In this document: in pieces, positions 1 to 8,689 of the stretch | Position numbering within the stretch: the stretch's first letter is position 1 | Layout of the letters: each line of letters begins with the position of its first letter | NCBI GenBank assembly: GCA_023388055.1 | Contig: JAEWGW010000003.1 | Location: 196,414-260,413, forward strand | Source: Bacillota bacterium | Lineage (GTDB): Bacteria; Bacillota; Bacilli; Paenibacillales; NBRC-103111 | Direction of reading: 5' to 3' | DNA: 64,000 bases | The notes under the pieces: generated by a model | What the model saw: only the letters and a program-made list of their open reading frames with translations | What the model was told of the DNA's origin: nothing | The model's database searches: none | Position numbers and translations under genes: made by a program

Positions 1-1469
1 GCAATGTGCATTTTTTTGCTAAGAATATATTGACTGTACGGGATGCCAACCTCCAGCTTAAACAGCCTGCTTAAGTAGGAATAGTTGACAAACAGCCTTT
101 CTGCTATTGTGTTCAGACTCAAGTCCTGGTCCAGATGCTCCTCTATCATTTCAATGACCGACTGGATCAGCTTATTCTTAGTGTGGTTCCGGTGGTTGTC
201 CATATAGGCCATGATCCGCTGGAGACATCCACGAAGCCATTCCCGGATCTGCTCTCTGGACACCAAAGCATCCATATGGGTGAAATAATGCATGTGCTCA
301 CCCAGCACTTCCTTCAGCGGCCATCGTTTATCCCGGACCCAGCGGATGAGCTCACCGGCCAGCAGGAAAACCTGAACCCGGATATCCCCCGATAATCCTT
401 CTGTGGAGTATATGCTGTTGATCATTTCATCCAAGGCGGTAAATGCCAGCGGGCCGTTGGAGGCCTCCAGAGCCAGCTCCAGTTTTTTCAGGCCAGGGAG
501 ACTCCCGGTTTCTTCTTGAGAGGTGCTCTGAATGGCTGTGCTGTGAATGGCTACGTGATGACCATAAACGACTCTCTCCTTCAGTGCTTCCTTAGCCTGC
601 GTATAGGAATAGGCAATCTGCGGCGCTCCGGCAGCAAGCAGGCCGATGCCTGCACTGGCGGTCAGCTTCATGCAGTCCTTCACAACCTGAAGGAACTTGG
701 TAGTCGAATAATTTACCCGCTGCTGAAAGTCATCCTCCGGCTCTTGGCTGCCTTGGCAGAACAGAATCACCGTCTGTCCGCCGGCATTCTGCAGAACATA
801 ACAGCAATCCTTGGCCAGCAGCTCGCCAATAATACATTGCAGCGAAAACTGGAGCAGCGACTCATCACTGCGGCTGAAGCGGGACTCCTCTCCGCTCAAA
901 GGGTCCATTTCAGCCACGACCACCTTGTACAGACTGGATAAAGGCAGGTTAATGGACAGCTCCCTTGACTTCCGCTCCAATTCCCATTCGGCCATCTGCC
1001 CGGAGAGAACGCCTTGGAGGAACAGCGACTGGAGGCTTAATACATTCATCCTCCATTTCTCCTCCAGCTGCATTCGGCTGTACTGCTGCTCCTGCTCCCG
1101 CCGTACAAGCTCAGCTGCCTTCAGCACGGTATCCAGAATTTCCTCATTATGAGCCGGCTTCAGCAAATAATTGAGTACGCCAAACTCCACTGCCCTGCGG
1201 GCATATTCGAAATCGTTATAGCCGCTGAGGATAATCACCTTTACCGCCGGACTGTGCAGCTGGATATGCTCTGCCAAAACCAACCCGTCCATTTCCGGCA
1301 TTTGGATATCCATCAGGACAATATCCACTTTTTTTAATTCGATAAAATGCAAAGCGGCCTGACCGCTCTCCGCTTCTCCCACTACCTCAATTCCATGGTC
1401 TGCCCATGGAATTGTGTTCACAATCCGATGACGGATCCCTACTTCATCTTCTACCACAAGCAAGTTCAT
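1..1469 (-). CDS. YesN-type response regulator, AraC output domain (3' end outside window)
   Basis: Cytoplasmic response regulator that receives phosphate from the adjacent YesM-type kinase and should activate the neighbouring sugar-uptake genes. Reading on the minus strand from ATG at 1469 is open to the window edge. The N-terminus is a receiver domain (MNLLVVEDEVGIRHR; phospho-acceptor Asp about residue 54 in LMDIQMPEMDG; Lys in YLLKPA). A long middle region follows, and then the start of an AraC helix-turn-helix (SYLSRLFKLEVG). The final helices lie beyond base 1, so the gene is incomplete only because of the window. Its start overlaps the kinase stop by 26 bp, so the two are probably translationally coupled. 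The family and pairing are secure; the regulated targets are inferred from position. Confidence 0.9.
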   Translation of the reverse strand, partial: MNLLVVEDEVGIRHRIVNTIPWADHGIEVVGEAESGQAALHFIELKKVDIVLMDIQMPEMDGLVLAEHIQLHSPAVKVIILSGYNDFEYARRAVEFGVLNYLLKPAHNEEILDTVLKAAELVRREQEQQYSRMQLEEKWRMNVLSLQSLFLQGVLSGQMAEWELERKSRELSINLPLSSLYKVVVAEMDPLSGEESRFSRSDESLLQFSLQCIIGELLAKDCCYVLQNAGGQTVILFCQGSQEPEDDFQQRVNYSTTKFLQVVKDCMKLTASAGIGLLAAGAPQIAYSYTQAKEALKERVVYGHHVAIHSTAIQSTSQEETGSLPGLKKLELALEASNGPLAFTALDEMINSIYSTEGLSGDIRVQVFLLAGELIRWVRDKRWPLKEVLGEHMHYFTHMDALVSREQIREWLRGCLQRIMAYMDNHRNHTKNKLIQSVIEMIEEHLDQDLSLNTIAERLFVNYSYLSRLFKLEVGIPYSQYILSKKMHI

Positions 1470-3294
1470 CTTCATCCTCCCCTGCTTCCTGCTCCAGCAC
1501 CTGATAAGGAATAAATATGGAAACGGTTGTCCCTTCTCCCTCCAGGCTGTGAATATCCAGGCGAGCCTGGTTGGCATAATGGAGACCAAGCCTGGCTGCT
1601 ACGTTCCGGAGGGCAAATAAATCGGCTGGCCCCTCCTCGCCTATTTCCCTGGCGTTCCATACCGCCCCCTTGGATAACTCCTCCCGGATATAGCTCAGCC
1701 TCTCCGCCTTGATCCCGGCTCCATTGTCCTTCACCGTGAGCAAAAGTCCATCCTCATTCAATTGGGCAATCAGCTGCAGCAGCTTGGGACCGGTTTTCCG
1801 CTCAAGCCCATGAAGGATGGCATTCTCCACCAGGGGCTGGAGCAGCAGCTTGGGCAGCATGTAGCGAAGAGCGGCAGGCTCAGCTTGAATATCCAGGGTT
1901 AGCGTATTGCGGAAGCGGATTTGCTGCACCAGCATGTACGACTTGATATGCTCCAGAGATTCGCCGAGGCTGAAGCTGTCCCTTCCTTTATCCATGCTGA
2001 TCCGGAAAAAACGGGACAAATTATAGATCATTTCCCCGATTCCGTTGGCCTCCTCCGCCACCGCAAGAGAGTAGATGGAATCCAGCGTATTGTATAAAAA
2101 ATGGGGGTTCATCTGCCCTTGCATCACCTTCATCTCCGCCTTATTGGCCTTCAACTGCTGCTCATAGACATCCTTAATCAGATGCTTCTGATCCGTAGCC
2201 AAGGCATTGAAGGAATCCATCAGATAGCCGAATTCATCCTTCCGTCCATGGGAGATCCGCGTATCCATATTTCCCTTGCGGAATTGAACCATCCCTGCAA
2301 TCAGACTCTTGATGGGAGAGGCAATAGAGCGGTAGAGCATCCACGCAATTCCCACCGCAAACGCTGTGCTGGTTATCATCATAAAGACCGTATACAGCTG
2401 AGTCTGGCGGGTATCCCGGTAAATTTCCTTCTCCGGTTGAAGCAGAACCAGTGTCCACAGAGAATGCTCCGAGCTCACCCGGATCGCCAATTGGCTGTCC
2501 GTGCCGCCTGAGGATAGGCTGTCCCACTGATCATCCAATAGCGCAGACTGAAGAAAAGCCGGAATTTCCGAGGAGGGATTGGAATGGGCAATCAATTGCC
2601 CCCTTTCATCCAGCAGGAAGGCCTGGGCCGCTGGTGTGGGAAGCATGTTGCGGATAATCTCATCAAAGTAGCTCTTATTGACGCTGAGAAGAAGCACATT
2701 GGCCGAACGGTTATTGCCATACAAGTTCATCATCCGCATAATGTGGAACGTGTCCAGATTATCATCCTTGCCCATATAATCGGCAAACTGACGGGAGTCC
2801 TCATCGTGACGCACGATAACGGCTGCGCCGGCAGCCTCCACCGTACGGCGGAACCAGACCTCACCGGATGCATCCTGAATATGCCCATAGGCGTTGCTGC
2901 TGATCAGGAGGCCGGATTGATTATGCAGAATGGATATTTGCATAAGCGCTTTATTTACGATGGAGATGATGGTTAGCTGCTTGGCCGCCTGCTGGAAATT
3001 CAGAATATCCTCCACAGAGGGCTGACTGGAGGCTTGCTCAAAGATATTAACCAGCAGCTTATCATTGGAGATCATCGCGGACATCTCCATCAGCCCCTGC
3101 AGGGTCAGATCCATATATTGCACAACCGAATTCATGGAGATCAGAGTCCGCTCCGTAATCTGTTTTTCGAGAGCTGTTTTAGATCTGGAGTTGATGTGGA
3201 CACTGACAAAAATCAGCGGAAGCAGAATCAAAAAGAAATATCCCATAATCCGCAGCCGGAAGGATTGTATGCAGGCAGCCAGCAGCCTTTTCAT
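1444..3294 (-). CDS. YesM-type sensor histidine kinase
   Basis: Membrane sensor kinase of 616 residues, partner of the YesN-type regulator just downstream. An N-terminal membrane segment (about 15-35) is followed by an extracytoplasmic sensor region, a second membrane segment near 300-320 and a HAMP linker (SIASPIKSLIAGMVQFRKG). The His_kinase domain typical of this family has the phospho-acceptor His near residue 397 in NPHFLYNTLDSIYSL. A HATPase_c domain follows (PLVENAILHGLERK N-box; VKDNGAGI G1 box). In Paenibacillus and Bacillus such kinases usually control adjacent oligosaccharide or pectin-breakdown uptake systems. The five genes upstream on the same strand fit that role, but the sensed ligand cannot be read from the sequence. 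Confidence 0.93.
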   Translation of the reverse strand: MKRLLAACIQSFRLRIMGYFFLILLPLIFVSVHINSRSKTALEKQITERTLISMNSVVQYMDLTLQGLMEMSAMISNDKLLVNIFEQASSQPSVEDILNFQQAAKQLTIISIVNKALMQISILHNQSGLLISSNAYGHIQDASGEVWFRRTVEAAGAAVIVRHDEDSRQFADYMGKDDNLDTFHIMRMMNLYGNNRSANVLLLSVNKSYFDEIIRNMLPTPAAQAFLLDERGQLIAHSNPSSEIPAFLQSALLDDQWDSLSSGGTDSQLAIRVSSEHSLWTLVLLQPEKEIYRDTRQTQLYTVFMMITSTAFAVGIAWMLYRSIASPIKSLIAGMVQFRKGNMDTRISHGRKDEFGYLMDSFNALATDQKHLIKDVYEQQLKANKAEMKVMQGQMNPHFLYNTLDSIYSLAVAEEANGIGEMIYNLSRFFRISMDKGRDSFSLGESLEHIKSYMLVQQIRFRNTLTLDIQAEPAALRYMLPKLLLQPLVENAILHGLERKTGPKLLQLIAQLNEDGLLLTVKDNGAGIKAERLSYIREELSKGAVWNAREIGEEGPADLFALRNVAARLGLHYANQARLDIHSLEGEGTTVSIFIPYQVLEQEAGEDEDELACGRR

Positions 3295-3365
3295 TGAAAA
3301 TCCTGCCCTTCATACCAAATTTATCTCGTAAAAAAGAAGGGCACAGGTCACTGCGCCCTGCCCCG

Positions 3366-4925
3366 TTATTTTTTCTTCGAGCTTTGATACCAGGCATTTA
3401 CCTCTTCCGTCAATTGATCGCCGCCGTTTTTCATGAAGGACTCCACAAATTTTTCGAATTGGCTGAGCGGGAGAGAGCCCATAATGATTTTGGTGAAGGT
3501 CTCCTCCATCATGGTGTTCAATTGGGAACCGTACTTGCCCAATGCCGGAGTCGGTGAGCCAGTAAATACGCTGGAAATAATGTTTTTGTTAATGGTATCG
3601 ATATTGTCATTGATGTGGAAGCCAGGTCCCATTGCCTCCAAGCGCTCCCCTTCCATCTCGGCATCCCAAGGTCCGGCGAATTCCAGCACGCCGCGATAAA
3701 TATGTTTTTCGTGAGCAGCCAGGTCCACATTCAGCTTATTGCCGGTACGACTCCAGATATTATGTTGGGGCAAACCCAGCTTGAGAGTTTCATGGCCTGC
3801 TCCATACATGAAATTCAACGCCTTGATTACCTCAGCCGCCTTGCCGCTTTTGGCTGGAACCACATTGTAGGAGGTGACCAGATCCTTATTCCCAATCCCG
3901 GATTTCCCTCCCGGCCCCACCGGGTAAGGCAGTGCAATCCATTGCGCCTTGGGATCATTGTTCATGTTGCCGAGAATGACAGTGGGCTGCTTGGTTTCAA
4001 ACCATTTCGCCGAGAAAATTCCCGCTTTCCCGGAAGCCACCTTCTCTTCAATATTCTTTTGTTTATTCAGCGCCCATTCCGGATCAATGACCTTATCGGC
4101 ATACAATCCGGCCATATATTGCAGAGCGGCCTTGGTTTCGGGCAATACAAGGGCATTTACCAGCTTGCCGTCGCGCTCCACCCAGCTGTTGACCTTAATC
4201 GTGCTGTTGCTGGCAAAGGGCACCCCAAAAGCTCCAAAGAAAGGGCCTGTGCGAATCAGTGCGCCGCCAATCAGCATTCCCAGCGTGTCCGCCTTGCCAT
4301 TGCCGTCCGGATCCTGCTGGACGAAGGCCTTCATCACAGTTGAGTATTCATCCAGCGTAGTAGGGGGTTTCAGGCCCAGGCGATCCAGCCAATCCTTGCG
4401 CACATACATAATTTCATCGCTCAGCTTGGTGGTGACACTGGGTATCGCATAAATTTTTCCGTTAAAGGTAACCTTATCCCATGCCTCCTGAGGCAGGTTC
4501 TTTTTAATGTCCTGTCCGTATTTCTCCAGAACCTCATTAAGAGGCTGAATTCCTTTTTGTTCGACCAGGTTCATTACCCACCCCATATCGGTGGAATTGA
4601 TCATGTCGTAGCTTTCACCCGATGCCAGCAGAACATTGAGCTTATCCTGATAGCCGTCTGCGGCAAGCTCTGTGAGCCTGACATCCACACGGGAGTTGTC
4701 CCGGATGTATTGAATGTATTCATTGTTATTGGCGTCCAAACCATCCGTATACTTGCGGCTTCCGTTATTGACTACTAAATTAACGGTAGCCGGCTTGGCG
4801 GATACTGCAGGCTGACCTGAATTACCTGCAGCAGTCTCCCCGCTCTTCTCTGCACATCCGGCTAATGTGGATCCGGCCAATATGCACGCCATCGATAAAC
4901 CTGCAAATCTGGTGACATGTTTCAT
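3366..4925 (-). CDS. Extracellular solute-binding lipoprotein (LplA/LipO type)
   Basis: Substrate-binding lipoprotein of a carbohydrate ABC importer, tethered outside the membrane. I start it at the ATG at 4925, because GGGGGAAAGG lies immediately upstream; a longer reading to 4973 has no such site. The product is 519 residues. It begins with a signal peptide and lipobox (STLAGC, Cys about residue 24), then a long family-1 type binding protein with the usual 'DPDGNGKADTLGM' stretch seen in LplA-like proteins. It is followed by the kinase gene after a 70-bp gap and preceded by the LplC-like permease, forming an LplABC-type set. The sugar is unknown. No ATPase gene is present, as is normal for systems that share MsmX-type ATPases. 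Confidence 0.92.
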   Translation of the reverse strand: MKHVTRFAGLSMACILAGSTLAGCAEKSGETAAGNSGQPAVSAKPATVNLVVNNGSRKYTDGLDANNNEYIQYIRDNSRVDVRLTELAADGYQDKLNVLLASGESYDMINSTDMGWVMNLVEQKGIQPLNEVLEKYGQDIKKNLPQEAWDKVTFNGKIYAIPSVTTKLSDEIMYVRKDWLDRLGLKPPTTLDEYSTVMKAFVQQDPDGNGKADTLGMLIGGALIRTGPFFGAFGVPFASNSTIKVNSWVERDGKLVNALVLPETKAALQYMAGLYADKVIDPEWALNKQKNIEEKVASGKAGIFSAKWFETKQPTVILGNMNNDPKAQWIALPYPVGPGGKSGIGNKDLVTSYNVVPAKSGKAAEVIKALNFMYGAGHETLKLGLPQHNIWSRTGNKLNVDLAAHEKHIYRGVLEFAGPWDAEMEGERLEAMGPGFHINDNIDTINKNIISSVFTGSPTPALGKYGSQLNTMMEETFTKIIMGSLPLSQFEKFVESFMKNGGDQLTEEVNAWYQSSKKK

Positions 4926-4977
4926 ACCTTTCCCCCTATGGTTCATAGTAATGGATAGCATTTTATTCCACAAGGAA

Positions 4978-5844
4978 CTACCCCTTGACAGAACCGATCA
5001 TAATTCCTTTCACGAAGTACCGCTGCAAGAAGGGATACACCATAATGATGGGCAGCGTACTGACAATTAGCGCGGAGGCCTTCAAGGATTCGATAGCCGC
5101 CGCATTCTTCTCCAGAGGATTGGTTTCCATATTGGTGGTGCTGGAGAGAATCAGATCCCGCAGATACATCTGAAGGGGGTGCATCTTACGGTCATTGATA
5201 TACAGGATGGCGTCAAAGAAGGCATTCCAGTGGGCCACTCCATGAAAAAGAGCGATGGTGGCAATGGCAGGCATGGATAACGGGATAATGATCCGCACCA
5301 GAATCCCCGTATTGCTGCAGCCGTCTATTCTTGCCGATTCCTCCAGCTCGTAAGGGACACTTTGGAAGAAATTGCGCATGATAATGACATTGAAGGCACT
5401 AATGGCCCCGGGGATAATATACGCCCAGAAGGTATTGATCAGGCCGACGCTTTTGACGACCAGATAGCTGGGGATCATGCCTCCGGAGAAGAGCATGGTA
5501 AAGATGATCATGAACTGGATATAGGACCGGCCCATAATGTACGATCGGGACAAGGGATAAGCCAGCATACAAGTAAGAGCCACATTGAAGGAGGTGCCCA
5601 GAACCGCCCTTTTTACACTGATAAAGAATGCCGCGTTATAGCTGCTGTCCGTGAACACATTGTAATAGGCATCCAGATTCCAGCCAATGGGCCAGAAGGA
5701 GACGGAGCCCGTGATAACAGCCTGCTGGCTGCTGAAGGATTGGGCCAGGATATGGACGAAGGGCGCCATGGCAAGCAAGGAGAAGCTGGCAAGCAGCATA
5801 TAGTTGAATACGATAAAAACACGCTCGCTGGAAGTAGGCTTCAT
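4978..5844 (-). CDS. Carbohydrate ABC transporter permease, LplC/YtcP type
   Basis: Inner-membrane permease of 288 residues with about six hydrophobic segments, the second permease of the sugar importer. It carries the binding-protein-dependent transport EAA loop (ELEESARIDGCSNTGILVRIIIPLSMPAIATIALF), which docks to the shared ATPase. The C-terminal 'FVKGIMIGSVKG' ending is typical of LplC/YtcP proteins. It lies 39 bp after the first permease and 52 bp before the lipoprotein gene on the same strand, so the importer genes are co-oriented and probably co-transcribed. Confidence 0.93.
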   Translation of the reverse strand: MKPTSSERVFIVFNYMLLASFSLLAMAPFVHILAQSFSSQQAVITGSVSFWPIGWNLDAYYNVFTDSSYNAAFFISVKRAVLGTSFNVALTCMLAYPLSRSYIMGRSYIQFMIIFTMLFSGGMIPSYLVVKSVGLINTFWAYIIPGAISAFNVIIMRNFFQSVPYELEESARIDGCSNTGILVRIIIPLSMPAIATIALFHGVAHWNAFFDAILYINDRKMHPLQMYLRDLILSSTTNMETNPLEKNAAAIESLKASALIVSTLPIIMVYPFLQRYFVKGIMIGSVKG

Positions 5845-5883
5845 AACATTCCTTTCTTTGTGCAGAGGAATTAGAATTTCATG

Positions 5884-6849
5884 TTAATAAATGCCTTCAT
5901 GGCCGAAGCGTTTCACCAGTTGATTAGCAGTAACCACGAACAAAAGGCTGACAACAGACTTGAACATGCCCACTGCCGTCGTATAGCTGAAATGTGCGCG
6001 CACAATCCCCTCCCGGTACACATAGGTTTCGAAAACATCTGCTACATCGTACACAAGGGAGTTGTAAAGGATATAGATTTGCTCAAAGCCCACCTCCAGC
6101 ACATTGCCCAGCCGCAGCAGAAACATAATGATGATTGTACCTGTAATGGCAGGAAGGGTAATATGCCGCAGTTGCTTCCACTTGCCGGCTCCATCCATCA
6201 CCGCTGCTTCATAAAGCTGAGGATCAATGGAGGATAATGCAGCCAGATAGATAATGGCGCCCCAGCCGACCTCTTTCCAGATGTCGCTTGTCACCAGCAC
6301 GCTTCGAAACCACGATGGACTGGCCAGGAAGAAGATCGGCTCGAAGCCAAAAAAAGTGATGATTCCGTTCACAAAGCCTGTAGACGGAGACAGGATATTG
6401 GTAACAATGCCGCCAAGAATCACCCATGATAAAAAGTGGGGCAGATAAGCCAAGGTCTGGACAGTCCGTTTGAAAAACATGACCTTGATCTCATTTAAGA
6501 GCAGAGCCAGGATAATTGGTCCCGGGAAGCCGAAAATAATCTTGTAGAATGAGATAAGCAGTGTATTGCGCAGGATGATAAAAAAATGCTCGTCGGCAAA
6601 CAGAGTGCGGAAATGCTCCAGACCTACCCACTCGCTGCCTGAGAATCCGGCAAAAATGCTATAGTTCTGAAACGCGATGGACAAGCCCGCAATCGGAATA
6701 TATTTGAATACGACAAAATACAGGATGCCGGGAACCATGAGCAGATATAAATCCCAGTACCTTCTTAGATTAGCGGAGGCCGCGTGCCGGTTTTGGAGAC
6801 CCCTTTTCTGAGCGGCCGGTCCCAATGCTGCACTGGTTGGAGTTTTCAT
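5884..6849 (-). CDS. Carbohydrate ABC transporter permease, LplB/YtcO type
   Basis: First permease of the sugar importer, 321 residues. The N-terminus has a short cytoplasmic tail, then 'YLLMVPGILYFVVFKYIPIAG', the usual opening of LplB/YteP-type permeases. About six membrane segments follow, with an EAA motif (LYEAAVMDGAGKWKQLRHITLPAI). The start codon overlaps the stop of the upstream FAD oxidoreductase by 4 bp (ATGA). This ties that redox enzyme to the transporter in one transcript and suggests that it acts on the imported sugar or a derivative. Confidence 0.93.
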   Translation of the reverse strand: MKTPTSAALGPAAQKRGLQNRHAASANLRRYWDLYLLMVPGILYFVVFKYIPIAGLSIAFQNYSIFAGFSGSEWVGLEHFRTLFADEHFFIILRNTLLISFYKIIFGFPGPIILALLLNEIKVMFFKRTVQTLAYLPHFLSWVILGGIVTNILSPSTGFVNGIITFFGFEPIFFLASPSWFRSVLVTSDIWKEVGWGAIIYLAALSSIDPQLYEAAVMDGAGKWKQLRHITLPAITGTIIIMFLLRLGNVLEVGFEQIYILYNSLVYDVADVFETYVYREGIVRAHFSYTTAVGMFKSVVSLLFVVTANQLVKRFGHEGIY

Positions 6850-8222
6850 AGCGGTTGCCCCTCCAAGGAATGAGATTGGTCAGGCAAATAAGCTCCTGCC
6901 TCCTTAAGACGGCTTCTTAGCTCGGACACATCTACAGCGTGTACATCAGAGGCAGGTGCTGCGGCTGCCATAGCGGCTGCCAGACCAGCAGCCTCACCAG
7001 TAGCCAGACATACCGGCATCACCCTGACACTGCCCTGCACCGCTCGTTCACAAGAGATGGAACGACCAGCGACCAGTACGTTTGCAAGCCCCTTGGGCGT
7101 CAGGCAGCCATAGGGTACGCCATGGGACTCACCTGGTCCGTAACGAAAGCTGCGCTGCTTCTCCACAAGTTTCCCTTCCAGCAGAGCTTTGGCCTCTTCT
7201 GCTGTAAAGTGAATGTCGATGTAATAGTTGTTCCGGCATATTTCATCCGGAAAGCTTTGGCGGTTCAGATAATCCTCCAAGGTGAGCACATAGTCGCCCA
7301 GGATGCGGCGTGTTTCCCGGATGCCCATCAGTGCTCCTGTCGAGGCGACATAGGCATTGGCAAAGGCCCGGGGATGATGCTTAGCCAGGGCATCCCGGTA
7401 TTGCTGGGCCATAGCTCTGCCCCGTATCATCGCCTGGGAGGTGTTCCACGGGTCCGTATGATCCACCTCCCAGATATGTCCGGCATTAAAGCCCGTAGCC
7501 CGCGGAGCAACCAAATTATTGCACAGGTGGGCATCCGGGATTAGCGGATAATCGCCGGATTGAGCAATTTCGTAAATCGGGCTTTGCTTATTTTGATTAT
7601 GGAGATTGGGCCCATTCAGATAAGCGTATTCATCAACGTTGCCCAGGATAAAGCAATGCGTGGCCGGCTGCAAGGAGCCTTCGGCGTCACCCTTGCCGTA
7701 CTCGCCTCCCGCCCAGGCGGCCAAATCCGCATCTCCGGTGCAATCCACATATACCTTTGCCCGGAATGCGGTTAAACCCGATTTGTTCGTGACAATAATG
7801 CCGGTGACCCTGCCGTCTCCATCTGTTTCCACCGCACTCAGCATGGTATGGAACAGCACAGAGACTCCATAGCCGGTCACCAGATCATCATAAACCACCT
7901 TCAGCTTCTCGGCGTCGATGGGCACCCAGTCCACCATATCCGGCTTCACATGGGGCATCTGAGATTTCAGGGTCTCCATAACGCGCTGCCCCATCCCCCG
8001 GTAGATCAGTTTCTCCTTATCCGAGAAGGGACACCAGGCCGGAACAAGTCCGGAGGTCCCCATTCCCCCCAGAGCCCCTGCTCCTTCAATGAGCAAGGTT
8101 CTTGCCCCCTCCCGGGCAGCCGCGGCAGCTGCGGCACAACCTGCCGGACCTCCACCCACGACGATGACCTCCCAGGAATCATCTAACGGAATAGACTTTG
8201 CAAATCCTGTGAATGGCTTCAA
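6846..8222 (-). CDS. FAD-dependent oxidoreductase, copy A of a tandem pair
   Basis: FAD-dependent oxidoreductase (FAD_oxidored family) of 458 residues. The N-terminal Rossmann dinucleotide motif is VIVVGGGPAGCAAAAAAARE (about 19-38). An internal 'YVDCTGDADLAAWAGG' and a C-terminal 'VLVAGRSISCERAVQGSVRVMP' segment match the FAD-binding C-lobe. The start is TTG at 8222, placed 8 nt after GGAGG; the nearby ATG at 8226 is out of frame. Proteins of this family occur in Paenibacillus sugar loci, but their substrates are mostly unproven. It is almost identical to the upstream gene at 8690-10042, apart from a slightly longer C-terminus (about SLEGQPL) that runs into the permease start. Confidence 0.9.
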   Translation of the reverse strand: MKPFTGFAKSIPLDDSWEVIVVGGGPAGCAAAAAAAREGARTLLIEGAGALGGMGTSGLVPAWCPFSDKEKLIYRGMGQRVMETLKSQMPHVKPDMVDWVPIDAEKLKVVYDDLVTGYGVSVLFHTMLSAVETDGDGRVTGIIVTNKSGLTAFRAKVYVDCTGDADLAAWAGGEYGKGDAEGSLQPATHCFILGNVDEYAYLNGPNLHNQNKQSPIYEIAQSGDYPLIPDAHLCNNLVAPRATGFNAGHIWEVDHTDPWNTSQAMIRGRAMAQQYRDALAKHHPRAFANAYVASTGALMGIRETRRILGDYVLTLEDYLNRQSFPDEICRNNYYIDIHFTAEEAKALLEGKLVEKQRSFRYGPGESHGVPYGCLTPKGLANVLVAGRSISCERAVQGSVRVMPVCLATGEAAGLAAAMAAAAPASDVHAVDVSELRSRLKEAGAYLPDQSHSLEGQPL

Positions 8223-8264
8223 TCATGATTCCTCCTACCGCTTTTATCTGCTGGTTCTACCTCT

Positions 8265-8340
8265 ATTCTACAAGCAGATCGGAGGCTGCCGTGTGTAGCG
8301 GAGTTGACTTGTTATGCTTCGATTTTTACTGACCTGCTAT
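8265..8340 (-). promoter_or_regulatory. Promoter region of FAD oxidoreductase copy A
   Basis: On the minus strand a -10-like TAGAAT lies at 8270-8265, about 40 bp before the TTG start. There is no good -35 at 17 bp, which suggests activator dependence. The 50 bp upstream, including GTCAACTCCGCTACACACGG, recur almost unchanged before copy B, so this is the likely activator site. The identity of the activator (perhaps the YesN-type regulator) is inferred. Confidence 0.45.
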
Positions 8341-8410
8341 TTCACGAACGTTATAAAGCCCAATCAAGCTGTTTTTGTACGAGCATACAGTCTGTGGCAT
8401 TGATTTCAAA

Positions 8411-8445
8411 ACAAGCCTGCAGCCGGAACGTGGCTGTAGGCTTGT
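8411..8445 (-). other. Strong hairpin in the gap between the FAD gene copies
   Basis: Fourteen-base arms (8411-8424 and 8432-8445) pair with one G-T position around a 7-nt loop. On the minus strand the right flank is TTGTTTTGAAAT, a weak T tract, so it may be a second terminator or processing site for copy B. The rest of the 8223-8689 gap holds the promoter of copy A and a terminator, and no gene. Confidence 0.4.
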
Positions 8446-8562
8446 TACTTATCCATCATTTGGGAATTAGCCAACGAACGGCTGCCACAGCTCACACTGC
8501 CGATAGAATCTCTCATGGACTTGAGCGCATGGTCAAACCCGAAGAAGCGAAGTGTACACACG

Positions 8563-8609
8563 GAAAAGAGGCAGCCCCCGTCATCCTTATGACGTTTGGG
8601 ACAGCCTCT
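8563..8609 (-). terminator. Rho-independent terminator after FAD copy B
   Basis: On the minus strand AGAGGCTGTCCC pairs with the GGGGGCTGCCTCT side and is followed by TTTT, about 80 bp beyond the stop of copy B. The stem is long with small mismatches. Confidence 0.65.
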
Positions 8610-8689
8610 GTCATATCCGGTCCGTTAAACCGCTATTGCAGCTGTGGGTCCAAAGCTGCACAGCTTTCTCATTTCATTTCCCCCAGGGA